NCBI GenBank assembly: GCA_947630535.1
Contig: CANRHZ010000009.1
Coordinates: 1-47,297, forward strand
Length of the DNA: 47,297 nt
DNA from: Candidatus Gastranaerophilales bacterium
GTDB lineage: Bacteria; Cyanobacteriota; Vampirovibrionia; Gastranaerophilales; Gastranaerophilaceae
Reading direction: 5' to 3'
The first letter of the stretch is position 1; every line of letters begins with the position of its first letter. A model generated the notes under the pieces. That model did not search any database. It saw only the letters and a list, made by a program, of their open reading frames with translations, and had not been told where the DNA came from. The translations under genes and the position numbers were made by a program. Of this stretch, positions 34,677-43,190 are shown piece by piece.

Positions 34677-35180
34677 ATGGAATATATATCAATAGGCAAA
34701 ATAATAAATTTCCACGGAATCAAAGGGGAAGCAAAAGTCGGCTACTCCGATAAATCGCATATTGAAAGGTTAAAATCCGTTTTTTTAGACAACGATAATA
34801 AAAAAATCTTATTAAACATTGAAACCGTAAGGTTTCACAAGAATTTTGCCATTGTAAAATTCAAAGAAATTAATTCAATAAATGAAATTGTTGAATTTAA
34901 AGGGAAAAATATTTATATATCAAAAGAAGATTTAAATAAAAAGCTTAAAAAGAATGAATTTTTGATTGACGATTTAATAGGCCTAAAGGTTTTTGATAAC
35001 GAAGAAAACTATATAGGCACGGTTGAAGAAATCCAAAAAAATATTGCCCATGATATACTTTGCATAAAATCAAACTTGAAAGAGGATTTAATTTTAATTC
35101 CTTTTGTGTCCGAGATTGTACCGATAGTTGATATAAAGCAGAATAAAATTATAATTAAACCTATAGAAGGGCTTTTATGA
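34677..35180 (+). CDS. rimM: 16S rRNA maturation protein RimM
   Basis: Binds the 30S head and helps 16S processing (167 residues). The N-terminal RimM domain has IGKIINFHGIKGEAKV, and the C-terminal PRC-barrel part has LIGLKVFDNEENYIGTVEEI and LIPFVSEIVPIVD. It overlaps trmD by four bases (ATGA), so the pair is coupled. rpsP, usually upstream, is missing; two small ORFs occupy that place. Confidence 0.93.
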   Translation: MEYISIGKIINFHGIKGEAKVGYSDKSHIERLKSVFLDNDNKKILLNIETVRFHKNFAIVKFKEINSINEIVEFKGKNIYISKEDLNKKLKKNEFLIDDLIGLKVFDNEENYIGTVEEIQKNIAHDILCIKSNLKEDLILIPFVSEIVPIVDIKQNKIIIKPIEGLL

Positions 35181-35857
35181 GGTTTGATGTTTTAACTCTT
35201 TTTCCCGATATAATTAAAGACTATTGTTCATATTCAATAATGAAAAGGGCAATAGAAAATAAAATTATCGAAGTGAACACAATTAATTTCAGGGACTATA
35301 CCCATGACAAACATAAAAGGGTAGATGACACCCCGTATGGCGGGACTTCAGGCATGGTGCTTATGGCGCCCCCTATTTTTGAAGCGTTTGAGGATATAAA
35401 AAAAGAAGAAAATTTTGAATTTATAATGCTCACCCCTCAGGGGGAAAAATTTAACCACAAAATGAGTGTTGAATTTTCCAAAAAAAATCAACTTATATTA
35501 CTTTGCGGAAGGTATGAAGGGTTTGATGAAAGAATAAGGTTGGGCCTAAAGCCAAGAGAGGTGTCTGTCGGGGATTTTATTTTAACCGGAGGAGAGCTTG
35601 GGGCACTATGTATTATAGATAGCACTTCAAGACAGATTGAAGGAGTTTTAAATAAAACAGACTCATCACACTTTGACAGCTTTTCGGATGATTTAAACGG
35701 ACTTTTGGAACATCCCCAATACACAAGACCGAGAGAATACAGAGGAATGAAAGTCCCTGAAGTATTATTAAGCGGAAATCATCAAGAAATAGAAAAATTT
35801 AAAGAAAAAGAAAGAATTATAAGGACAAAAAAAAGACGTCCGGATTTATTTAACTGA
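35177..35857 (+). CDS. trmD: tRNA (guanine37-N1)-methyltransferase
   Basis: Methylates G37 next to the anticodon using SAM, preventing frameshifts (226 residues). The trefoil-knot signature is LLCGRYEGFDERI and VGDFILTGGELGAL; GGTSGMVLMAPP is a conserved N-terminal block. The C-terminal EHPQYTRPREYRG block is intact. Its last eight bases overlap the end of the convergent NrtR-like gene. rplS does not follow. Confidence 0.96.
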   Translation: MRFDVLTLFPDIIKDYCSYSIMKRAIENKIIEVNTINFRDYTHDKHKRVDDTPYGGTSGMVLMAPPIFEAFEDIKKEENFEFIMLTPQGEKFNHKMSVEFSKKNQLILLCGRYEGFDERIRLGLKPREVSVGDFILTGGELGALCIIDSTSRQIEGVLNKTDSSHFDSFSDDLNGLLEHPQYTRPREYRGMKVPEVLLSGNHQEIEKFKEKERIIRTKKRRPDLFN

Positions 35858-36533
35858 AAAAATGCCCCCTCTTAGAATCAAGAGTAATTGAATCAAAAGA
35901 GTATAAAGCGGCAGGACGTTTTGAGCCCGCCTTTGAAAATTCGTTGAGTTCAATTAGTATGTTTGATGCAAGCATCTTCTTTCTGAAATTTCTTTTATCA
36001 AGAGTTTTATTTAAAATTAATTCATAAGACTTTTGCAGCTCAGTTAAGGTAAATTTTTTCGGCAAAAGTTGAAAAGCAATCGGGCAAAGTTCAAGCCTTT
36101 CTCTTGTTCTTTTAAGAGAGTATTCAATAATTTCTTTATGGTCAAATGCAAGCGGCGGGAGTTTTTCCACACTGTGCCATTCAATTGAGCCTTCCGTTAT
36201 TTTTACGTTTATATCTTCCGCCCTTAAAAGCGCAAAATAAGCACAGGTTATAACCCTTGTATTCGGGTACCTTAAGGGGTCGCCAAATGTATAAAGTTGC
36301 TCAAGGTAAATATTTTGAACATTGGTTTTTTCTTTTAAAACCCTTAGCGCAGCATCATCAAGGTTTTCAGACAGTCTTATAAACCCGCCGGGGATTGCCC
36401 ATCTGCCCCTGAACGGCTCATTAGTTCTTTTTAAAAGAAGAACCTTAAGCTTATTTTTAATGATAGTTAAAATCACAACGTCGACTGTGACTTCATGCGT
36501 TTTTGTCTCAGTAAAAGTTCTATTAACACCCAT
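35850..36533 (-). CDS. NrtR-like regulator with degenerate Nudix domain
   Basis: A 227-residue protein with an N-terminal Nudix domain (VVILTIIKNKLKVLLLKR, RWAIPGGFIRL) and a C-terminal winged-helix part (FTLTELQKSYELIL, LDKRNFRKKML), the layout of NrtR regulators of NAD metabolism. The Nudix box starts at Gly50 and keeps Glu56, Arg64 and Glu68, but the REUxEE core reads RVLKEK. Loss of two Glu suggests no hydrolase activity and use of the fold to sense a nucleotide such as ADP-ribose. No NAD gene is adjacent. The divergent neighbour is the tolC operon, which it could control. Confidence 0.8.
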   Translation of the reverse strand: MGVNRTFTETKTHEVTVDVVILTIIKNKLKVLLLKRTNEPFRGRWAIPGGFIRLSENLDDAALRVLKEKTNVQNIYLEQLYTFGDPLRYPNTRVITCAYFALLRAEDINVKITEGSIEWHSVEKLPPLAFDHKEIIEYSLKRTRERLELCPIAFQLLPKKFTLTELQKSYELILNKTLDKRNFRKKMLASNILIELNEFSKAGSKRPAALYSFDSITLDSKRGHFFS

Positions 36534-36645
36534 AGGTCAATATTAAAACAAAAAAAATTTTCAGTCAAAATTTTTTCCTATATTTAATGTATTTATTTAA
36601 TTTTAGGGAGCAATAGCCTGTTTTTCAATGTATTATTATTTTATT

Positions 36646-38061
36646 ATGAAAAAATTGCCGTCTTTATTGCTTTTTTTATTGATATCAATTACACCTTCCT
36701 TTGGAATTCAGGAAATTAACAGAGGGGATGTTCTCAATCTTGAACAGTGCATAGAAATTGCCTTGAGAAATTCTCCGTATATGAAAAAGGCGCAAAACCA
36801 AATAAAAATTGCAAAAGCAAACCTCGGCGGTGCAAAATCCGTTTGGACTCCCGCTATCGGAATGGGGGGAGATTTTAGCGGTTCTCACTTAAGAAGAAAA
36901 CATAAATCGGTAAACGACCATTCGTTCGGAGCAGATGCAATGATATCCCAGATGATATACGATTTTGGAAAAACAAACGCATCAATAAATGTTCAAAAGT
37001 ATAATTTAATTGCAACCGAATTTGATATGGAAAAAACCACTCTTGACACAATTCTTGCCGTAAAAGAAGCGTACTTTTCCGTTCTTGCCGCAAAAGCAAA
37101 TAAAGACGTTCAGGTACAGAATGTTGAAATAAACGAAAGATATTATAACCAGATAAAGTCATATTTTGAAGAAGGAATAAGGTCAAGAATTGATTTTGTA
37201 AATGCCGAAGTCAACCTGTCGGATGCTAAATACAGTATGTTAGATGCTCAAGACAGATACTGTGATGCAATGGTTCAGCTTAACAAGGCAATGTATTTAA
37301 CAAATAATCCCGACTATTCTATTGCCCCGATTGAAAAGTTCAACGCAAACGCAGATGTTACACCCGTTACATTAATTCATTCCCACGATACATCCCACGA
37401 ACATGATAAACTCCATGAAGATGAAATTAAAGAAATAACGCTATCGGGGATTATCAATGAAAATGAAATTGTAAGCGGACACAATTTGGAACCTTTTAAT
37501 AAAACCTTTGAAGAAACTCTTGAAGTTGCAAATTCTAACAGGCCCGATATAAAATCTTATCTGGCACTAAAAGATACATCCGAACAAAGCCTTAAGTATG
37601 CAAAACGTCAATGGTTCCCCGAGCTTTCCGTTAACGGGGGCTACAACTATATGAGAAATGACGGTACAAATACAAACTCTTTTTCATACGGTGCAGATTT
37701 ATCAATTCCCATGGTAAGGCCTGTCGGAATAAAATATGATATTGATGCCGCAAACGCACAACTTGATAATGCAAATGAGGATATAAGGCTGATTTATCAG
37801 ACCGTGTATTACGATGTTGAGCTTGCACTTTGCGAAACAAAAATACTTGAAAATCAAATTCCTCTCGTTTTGGACAGAATAAGGCTTGCAAAAGAAAACT
37901 TTGAACTTGCGGACGGCAGATACCTTGAAGGAATAGGAAATTATATTGAACTTCAAGATGCAAGAAGTCAGTATCTAAACGCACAACAGGAATACATTAA
38001 CACAGTCTATCAATACAGTCTTGCAAGGGCAAACCTTGATTATGTTATGGGGGTAAAATGA
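36646..38061 (+). CDS. TolC-family outer membrane efflux protein
   Basis: The outer-membrane duct of a tripartite pump (471 residues). The start at ATG 36646 gives a signal peptide (MKKLPSLLLFLLISITPSFG); ATG 36628 is an alternative. Two TolC repeats of paired coiled coils are visible (NLEQCIEIALRNSPYMKKA and the later NSNRPDIKSYLALK, YDVELALCETKILENQ). Between them is an unusual His-rich stretch, HSHDTSHEHDKLHEDE, encoded near 37379-37426. It is the first gene of a tight operon with MacA- and MacB-type proteins. The NrtR-like gene is divergent. No substrate can be named. Confidence 0.92.
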   Translation: MKKLPSLLLFLLISITPSFGIQEINRGDVLNLEQCIEIALRNSPYMKKAQNQIKIAKANLGGAKSVWTPAIGMGGDFSGSHLRRKHKSVNDHSFGADAMISQMIYDFGKTNASINVQKYNLIATEFDMEKTTLDTILAVKEAYFSVLAAKANKDVQVQNVEINERYYNQIKSYFEEGIRSRIDFVNAEVNLSDAKYSMLDAQDRYCDAMVQLNKAMYLTNNPDYSIAPIEKFNANADVTPVTLIHSHDTSHEHDKLHEDEIKEITLSGIINENEIVSGHNLEPFNKTFEETLEVANSNRPDIKSYLALKDTSEQSLKYAKRQWFPELSVNGGYNYMRNDGTNTNSFSYGADLSIPMVRPVGIKYDIDAANAQLDNANEDIRLIYQTVYYDVELALCETKILENQIPLVLDRIRLAKENFELADGRYLEGIGNYIELQDARSQYLNAQQEYINTVYQYSLARANLDYVMGVK

Positions 38062-39212
38062 TAAAAAAAATAACGGCTATCATTATAGTAATATTTATAA
38101 TCCTTCTGTTAATTTTAGGAGCAAAAAAGTTTATAAAAAAGGGGGACGAATATGTTCTTAGTCCCCTTAAAAAAAGTTCAATAATAAAAGCAATTGAAGC
38201 CTCCGGAACGGTTAATCCTGTTCAAACGGCAACCGTCGGTTCTCAGGTATCAGGGAAAATTACCGCCGTTTATGTCGATTATAATTCACCCGTTAAAAAA
38301 GGTCAGCTACTGGCTGAGATTGATACATCACTTTTTCAGGCAAGCGTAGACCAGCAAAAGGCAAATATACAAAACGCACAAGCCGAACTTCAAAGGCTTC
38401 AGGCAACAACAAATTATGATAAACTTCAATATCAAAGATATAAAAACCTTCTTGAAAAAGGATACGTATCAAAAGCTGAAGTAGACCAGCTTGAAGCAAG
38501 TTATAAATCGGATTTGGCACAAATAGCGGCACAAAATGCAAGAATAAGAGAAGCTCAAGCATCCTATCAAACCGCAGAATCAAACTTAAGGTATACAAAA
38601 ATAGTTTCACCGGTTGACGGGGTTATAATTTCAAAGGATGTAGAGGTCGGTGAAACAGTTGCATCAAGCTTCCAAACCCCCGAACTTTTTTCCGTTGCAC
38701 AGGATTTAACAAAAATGCAAATAGAAGCAAATGTTTCGGAAGCCGATATAGGTAATGTAAAAGTAGGACAGGAAGCCGATTACACGCTTGACGGATATCC
38801 TGATGAAACATTTAAAGGGAAAGTTAATCAGGTAAGACTCTCATCAACCGTAACTTCAAATGTTGTAACCTATACGGTTGTAATTGCCGTTGATAATAAA
38901 GACTTGAAACTTAAACCCGGAATGACCGCCAATATCTCAATTGTAGTTGAAAAGAAAGAAAATATTTTGTGTGCAATAAACCCCGCACTTAAATTTACAC
39001 CCGTTAAATCAGACGTAAAATATGATACACAAGGGATTTGGATTTTAAAAAATAATAAACCCGAACGCATAAGCATTGAAACAGGGATATCGGACGAATC
39101 TAAAACCGAAATAATTTCAAATCAACTAAAAGAAAATGATATGGTAATAGTAGGCAAAAAAGGCTCTCAATCGTCAAATGCCAAAGGAATGCGCCCGCCA
39201 AGGTTCTTATAA
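38058..39212 (+). CDS. MacA-type periplasmic adaptor
   Basis: A membrane-fusion protein of 384 residues that bridges an ABC pump to TolC. One N-terminal membrane helix (about 4-23, AIIIVIFIILLLILGAKKF). The lipoyl/barrel-sandwich halves flank a coiled-coil hairpin (about 75-165; ASGTVNPVQTATVGSQVSG before, YTKIVSPVDGVIISKDVE after). The C-terminal beta-barrel and membrane-proximal domain follow. It overlaps the TolC gene by four bases and ends one base before the ATPase gene. The name macA is by family only; substrate unknown. Confidence 0.92.
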   Translation: MIKKITAIIIVIFIILLLILGAKKFIKKGDEYVLSPLKKSSIIKAIEASGTVNPVQTATVGSQVSGKITAVYVDYNSPVKKGQLLAEIDTSLFQASVDQQKANIQNAQAELQRLQATTNYDKLQYQRYKNLLEKGYVSKAEVDQLEASYKSDLAQIAAQNARIREAQASYQTAESNLRYTKIVSPVDGVIISKDVEVGETVASSFQTPELFSVAQDLTKMQIEANVSEADIGNVKVGQEADYTLDGYPDETFKGKVNQVRLSSTVTSNVVTYTVVIAVDNKDLKLKPGMTANISIVVEKKENILCAINPALKFTPVKSDVKYDTQGIWILKNNKPERISIETGISDESKTEIISNQLKENDMVIVGKKGSQSSNAKGMRPPRFL

Positions 39213-39213
39213 G

Positions 39214-39897
39214 ATGTCTGTAATAGAAGTAAAAAATTTAATAAAAACTTATGTATCAGGCGACAACACATTTAATGCGCTTGATGACGTTTCTCTTTCA
39301 ATTGAAGAAGGAGAGATGGTTGCAATAATGGGGCCGTCAGGGTCCGGCAAATCAACTTTTATGAATCAAATAGGTTGTCTTGATAAACCCACAAAAGGCA
39401 AATACTATTTAGACGGAATTGATGTATCCACCTTAAATTCAGACGAACTTGCAAATATAAGAAATCTAAAGCTGGGGTTTGTTTTTCAGGGGTTTAATCT
39501 TATATCGAAAACAACGGCCGTTGAAAATGTAGAACTTCCAATGATATATAAAGGGGTAAGCCCCCTTACAAGAAGAAAAAGAGCAATGGAAGCGCTTAAG
39601 ATTGTGGGATTGGAAAAAAGATACACCCATCATCCAAACCAGATGTCGGGCGGGCAGCAACAAAGGGTTGCAATTGCAAGAGCAATAGTAAATGATGCCC
39701 CCGTTATACTTGCGGACGAACCCACAGGGAACCTTGATACCAAAACAAGTATTGACGTTATGAACTTTTTTGTGGAACTTAATGAGAAGTATAAAAAAAC
39801 AATTGTAATAGTAACCCACGAAGATGATATTGCGGAATACTGCAAAAGGGTAGTAAGATTTAGAGACGGAAAAATAGTTTCGGACACCAAAAAATGA
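39214..39897 (+). CDS. ABC transporter ATPase, MacB/LolD-type
   Basis: The nucleotide-binding subunit (227 residues). Walker A is GPSGSGKST (about residues 40-48), the Q-loop GFVFQGFNL, the signature MSGGQQQRVAIARAI, Walker B VILADEPTGNLD and the switch His in IVTHEDD. The start at ATG 39214 lies one base after the adaptor stop; the in-frame ATG 39178 is inside it. In E. coli MacB the ATPase and permease are one chain; here they are two genes that overlap by four bases. It powers the permease encoded next. Confidence 0.95.
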   Translation: MSVIEVKNLIKTYVSGDNTFNALDDVSLSIEEGEMVAIMGPSGSGKSTFMNQIGCLDKPTKGKYYLDGIDVSTLNSDELANIRNLKLGFVFQGFNLISKTTAVENVELPMIYKGVSPLTRRKRAMEALKIVGLEKRYTHHPNQMSGGQQQRVAIARAIVNDAPVILADEPTGNLDTKTSIDVMNFFVELNEKYKKTIVIVTHEDDIAEYCKRVVRFRDGKIVSDTKK

Positions 39898-41120
39898 TAG
39901 ATTTTAATTCAACATTTAAAATTGCGGTTTTATCTCTTAAAACAAACAGAATGCGCTCAACCCTGACAAGTCTCGGGGTTATAATCGGTGTTGCCGCCGT
40001 TATAGTTATGCTTGCAATAGGAACCGGCGCAAGCGAAAGAGTAACCAAAGATATGGAATCAATGGGCTCAAACCTTCTTACAATAAGGTCGGCTTCCGCC
40101 AATCAAGGCGGGGTAAGGCAGGGTGCAGGTTCAAAACCTTCTTTAACGCTAAAAGATGCAGAAGCTCTTAATCGCTTAGCAAGGGGGGTTGAAGCGGTTG
40201 CACCCGTTTCAAATCAAAACCAGCAAGTTGTATACGGAAATCAAAACTGGTCTACTACCGTGTATGGAACCACAAGACAGTATTTAAAAATAAAAAATTA
40301 CGAGATTTTGCTCGGCAGGAATTTTCACCCCGAAGACGTTAAAAATTCAACAAAGTCAGCCATAATAGGCTCAACCGTATCTTATGAATTATTCGGGGAT
40401 GTTAATCCTATTAATAAAACAATAAGAATAGGCGGAGTGCCCTTCAAGGTAATAGGGGTTTTAAAGTCTAAGGGCTCATCAGGACCGTTTGATAACGACG
40501 ATTTAATTTTTATCCCGATTACAACGGCGCAAAAAAAGGTATTTGGAACATATTTTCCGGGGACGGTTAATATGATAATAGTAAAAGCACAGGATTCTGA
40601 CGTTATAAAAACAACGGAAGAAGATATAGACGAAATTTTGTCACTGAGGCATAACATAGGAAAAGGAAGGTATAAAGACTTTGAAATAAGAAACTCTGCC
40701 GAATTTCAGGAAAAACTTAAATCAACCGTTCGGACTTTTTCTATACTTTTGGGCTCTATTGCCTCGGTTTCTCTGCTTGTTGGCGGGATTGGCATTATGA
40801 ACATTATGCTCGTTTCGGTAACGGAAAGAACAAGAGAAATAGGTATAAGAATGGCAATCGGGGCAAGGTCTTTGGATATAAGAAAACAGTTTTTGATTGA
40901 AGCGCTCCTTCTTGCCTTGATAGGAGGAGTTATCGGGGTTTTTGCAGGCATAATAACAACCAAAATAATCTCTGTGCTATCAGACATGTTAACCGTCATA
41001 TCCCCCTTTTCGATAATACTTTCTTTAAGTTTTTCCGCTATGGTAGGGGTAATATTCGGATTTTATCCCGCATATAAAGCCTCGCTTTTAAACCCGATTG
41101 ATGCCCTGAGGTATGAATAG
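39894..41120 (+). CDS. MacB-type ABC permease
   Basis: A four-helix mechanotransmission permease of 408 residues. The first membrane helix is SLGVIIGVAAVIVMLAIGTG (about 26-45), a large periplasmic MacB domain follows, then FtsX-type helices (VSLLVGGIGIMNIMLVSV, LLALIGGVIGVFAGI, a third near the C terminus). RTREIGIRMAIGARSLDIR is the conserved coupling loop. Such pumps move substrates from the periplasm through TolC rather than across the inner membrane. It overlaps the ATPase gene and is followed five bases later by a HAD phosphatase gene. Confidence 0.94.
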   Translation: MIDFNSTFKIAVLSLKTNRMRSTLTSLGVIIGVAAVIVMLAIGTGASERVTKDMESMGSNLLTIRSASANQGGVRQGAGSKPSLTLKDAEALNRLARGVEAVAPVSNQNQQVVYGNQNWSTTVYGTTRQYLKIKNYEILLGRNFHPEDVKNSTKSAIIGSTVSYELFGDVNPINKTIRIGGVPFKVIGVLKSKGSSGPFDNDDLIFIPITTAQKKVFGTYFPGTVNMIIVKAQDSDVIKTTEEDIDEILSLRHNIGKGRYKDFEIRNSAEFQEKLKSTVRTFSILLGSIASVSLLVGGIGIMNIMLVSVTERTREIGIRMAIGARSLDIRKQFLIEALLLALIGGVIGVFAGIITTKIISVLSDMLTVISPFSIILSLSFSAMVGVIFGFYPAYKASLLNPIDALRYE

Positions 41121-41125
41121 CACCT

Positions 41126-41845
41126 ATGAATAATGTTTTTAACAGAATTAAATACATATTTTCCGATTTTGACGGAACAATCTCAAAGTATGATGTTATA
41201 CATTCTTTTATAACCTCTTTTTCAAAAGGCGACTGGACGGTAGCGGAAAAATTGTGGTCAATGGGAAAAATTTCAACAAAAGAGTGCCTTAGGACACAAT
41301 TTGATTTAATAACGGGCCTAAAAAAAAGCGTGCTTGATGATTTTTTAAATTCAATTGAAATTGACCCGTATTTTATTGAATTTTATAAATTAATAAAAAA
41401 GTATAATAAAGAAATTATTATACTCTCTGACGGGTTTGATATTTTTATTAAAACCACACTTAAAAAATACGGTTTAGAAGATATAAAGGTTTATTCCAAT
41501 TTGATGAATATAAAAGAAAAAGACGGTTTTATTCAATTTGAACTTTTATATCCCAATATCAATAAAAAGTGCTTAATCTCGTCAGGGTGTTGTAAATGTG
41601 AAGTAGCCCAAAAGTATACCAAGGATTATATCTATATAGGAGACGGACTGTCCGACAGGTGCATTGCAAAAAAATCAAGCTTATTGTTTGCTAAAAAAAG
41701 TCTTGAAACTTTTTGCAAAAACGAAAATATTTCTTATTTCCCCTACAAAACCTTTCAAGACATCATAGATGCACTGATTAAGGAGAAAAATGATGCACAA
41801 AATGATGTCCGACACCCTGACAGAATCCAAAATAAGAGAAATTGA
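41126..41845 (+). CDS. HAD-IB phosphatase, MtnX-like
   Basis: A phosphatase of 239 residues. Motif I is FSDFDGTIS with the nucleophile Asp14 and acid Asp16, motif II IILSDGFD and motif III YIGDGLSDRCIA. The cap and closing block (LLFAKKSLETFCKNENISYFPYKTF shortened: CKNENISYFPYKTFQDII) resemble MtnX, the enol-phosphate phosphatase of methionine salvage, and phosphoserine-type enzymes. No other salvage gene is present, so the substrate is likely different. It starts five bases after the permease and overlaps the aminotransferase gene by 56 bases, tying it to the export operon. Confidence 0.85.
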   Translation: MNNVFNRIKYIFSDFDGTISKYDVIHSFITSFSKGDWTVAEKLWSMGKISTKECLRTQFDLITGLKKSVLDDFLNSIEIDPYFIEFYKLIKKYNKEIIILSDGFDIFIKTTLKKYGLEDIKVYSNLMNIKEKDGFIQFELLYPNINKKCLISSGCCKCEVAQKYTKDYIYIGDGLSDRCIAKKSSLLFAKKSLETFCKNENISYFPYKTFQDIIDALIKEKNDAQNDVRHPDRIQNKRN

Positions 41846-43190
41846 CGAAAAGTATTCTTCATTTGGTGACACCGTTCACTATTCAAAAAATCCTAAAATA
41901 TTTTATGAATGCTTTGGCTCTTTTATGTATGACAGAGAACATATACCCTATCTTGATTTACAAATGTGGTATGCTTCCTGCAATTTAGGATACAAAAACA
42001 AAAGAATAACGGATGCAATTAAGGATTGTCTTGATACCATGCCCCAAATTGCCTCAAGATTTTTATATGACTATAAAGTACTTTTAACAGAAAAAATTGC
42101 GAAGGCAAATATAAAAAGGTTCAACAAAAAAGGCAGAGTTCATTTTAATGTGGGGGGAGCACAGGCAACCGAGGATGCAATTAAACTTATAAGAAATTAT
42201 ACACATAAGAATTCGCTTTTTGCTTTTATGGGCGGATACCACGGAAGAACAACAGGTGCAAGCTCGGTTACATCAAGTTTCAGATACAGGGAAAATTTCG
42301 GACACTTCTCGGATAGGGCATATTTTGTACCATTCCCGTATTGCTACAGGTGCCATTACAATAAAAAGTGCGATTCGTGTGATTTTTACTGTGTAAAAAT
42401 GTTTGAAAAACTTTTTGATACTGAATATAACGGAGTTTATAACCCCAATACAAAAAATTGCGAGTTTGGCGCCTTCATAATGGAACCTATTCTTGGAACG
42501 GGAGGATATGTTATTCCGCCAAAGGGATATTTTAGAGAGTTAAAAAAGGTTTTGGACAAATACAACATTCTTTTAATAGTTGATGAAATACAGATGGGTA
42601 TGTATAGAACAGGAAAGCTCTGGTCAATTGAGCATTTTAATGTTACACCTGATGTAATCACTTTTGGAAAATCGCTGACAAACGGAATGAACCCGCTATC
42701 AGGCATGTGGGCAAGAGAGGAGCTTATAAATCCCGATATTTGGCCCGCAGGCAGAACACATTCAACCTATTCTTCAAACCCCATAGGAACAAGGAGCGGT
42801 TATGAAGTTATGAGCATATTTGAAGATGAGGAAGAAGAACTTGAAAGGTCAATAAAACAAAAAGGAGAAAAGTTCTTATCCGGTTTAAAATATTTAAAAG
42901 AGGAGTTTAAAACAATCGGAAATATTGACGGGCTTGGGCTTGCGCTTCGAATAGAGTGTACGGAAAAAGACGGATTTACACCGAACAAAAAGCTTTGCGA
43001 TTTTATAATCGAAGAAGGCTTAAAGGGGGATCTTGTCTATCAGGGGAAAAAATGCGGACTTGTTTTGAATAACGGAGGATACTATAAAAATGTAATAACG
43101 CTTGTTCCGCCCGTTAACATATCGGATTCCGAGATAGATATGGCAATTAATCTTTTATGCATGCTCTTTAGAAGGGCAGGTGCAAGATAA
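41790..43190 (+). CDS. class III PLP aminotransferase
   Basis: A fold-type I aminotransferase of 466 residues. PLP is held by Lys294 (ITFGKSLTNG) and Asp265 (IVDEIQMGMYRTGKLW); GGAQATEDAIKLI and GGYHGRTTGA bind the phosphate. A Cys-rich insertion (YCYRCHYNKKCDSCDFYC, about residues 184-201) may bind metal; related inserts occur in some omega-amino acid transaminases. It probably moves an amino group onto an aldehyde or keto compound. The ribosome site AAGGAG is inside the HAD gene; ATG 41793 is an alternative. Its stop directly abuts the hydrolase start. Confidence 0.93.
   Translation: MMHKMMSDTLTESKIREIDEKYSSFGDTVHYSKNPKIFYECFGSFMYDREHIPYLDLQMWYASCNLGYKNKRITDAIKDCLDTMPQIASRFLYDYKVLLTEKIAKANIKRFNKKGRVHFNVGGAQATEDAIKLIRNYTHKNSLFAFMGGYHGRTTGASSVTSSFRYRENFGHFSDRAYFVPFPYCYRCHYNKKCDSCDFYCVKMFEKLFDTEYNGVYNPNTKNCEFGAFIMEPILGTGGYVIPPKGYFRELKKVLDKYNILLIVDEIQMGMYRTGKLWSIEHFNVTPDVITFGKSLTNGMNPLSGMWAREELINPDIWPAGRTHSTYSSNPIGTRSGYEVMSIFEDEEEELERSIKQKGEKFLSGLKYLKEEFKTIGNIDGLGLALRIECTEKDGFTPNKKLCDFIIEEGLKGDLVYQGKKCGLVLNNGGYYKNVITLVPPVNISDSEIDMAINLLCMLFRRAGAR

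Noticed and set aside
41126-41845. Methionine salvage pathway from the MtnX-like HAD gene
   Set aside because: No other salvage gene (mtnA, B, C, D, K, W) is in the window, and the operon contains an exporter and an aminotransferase. MtnX is only the closest family resemblance.
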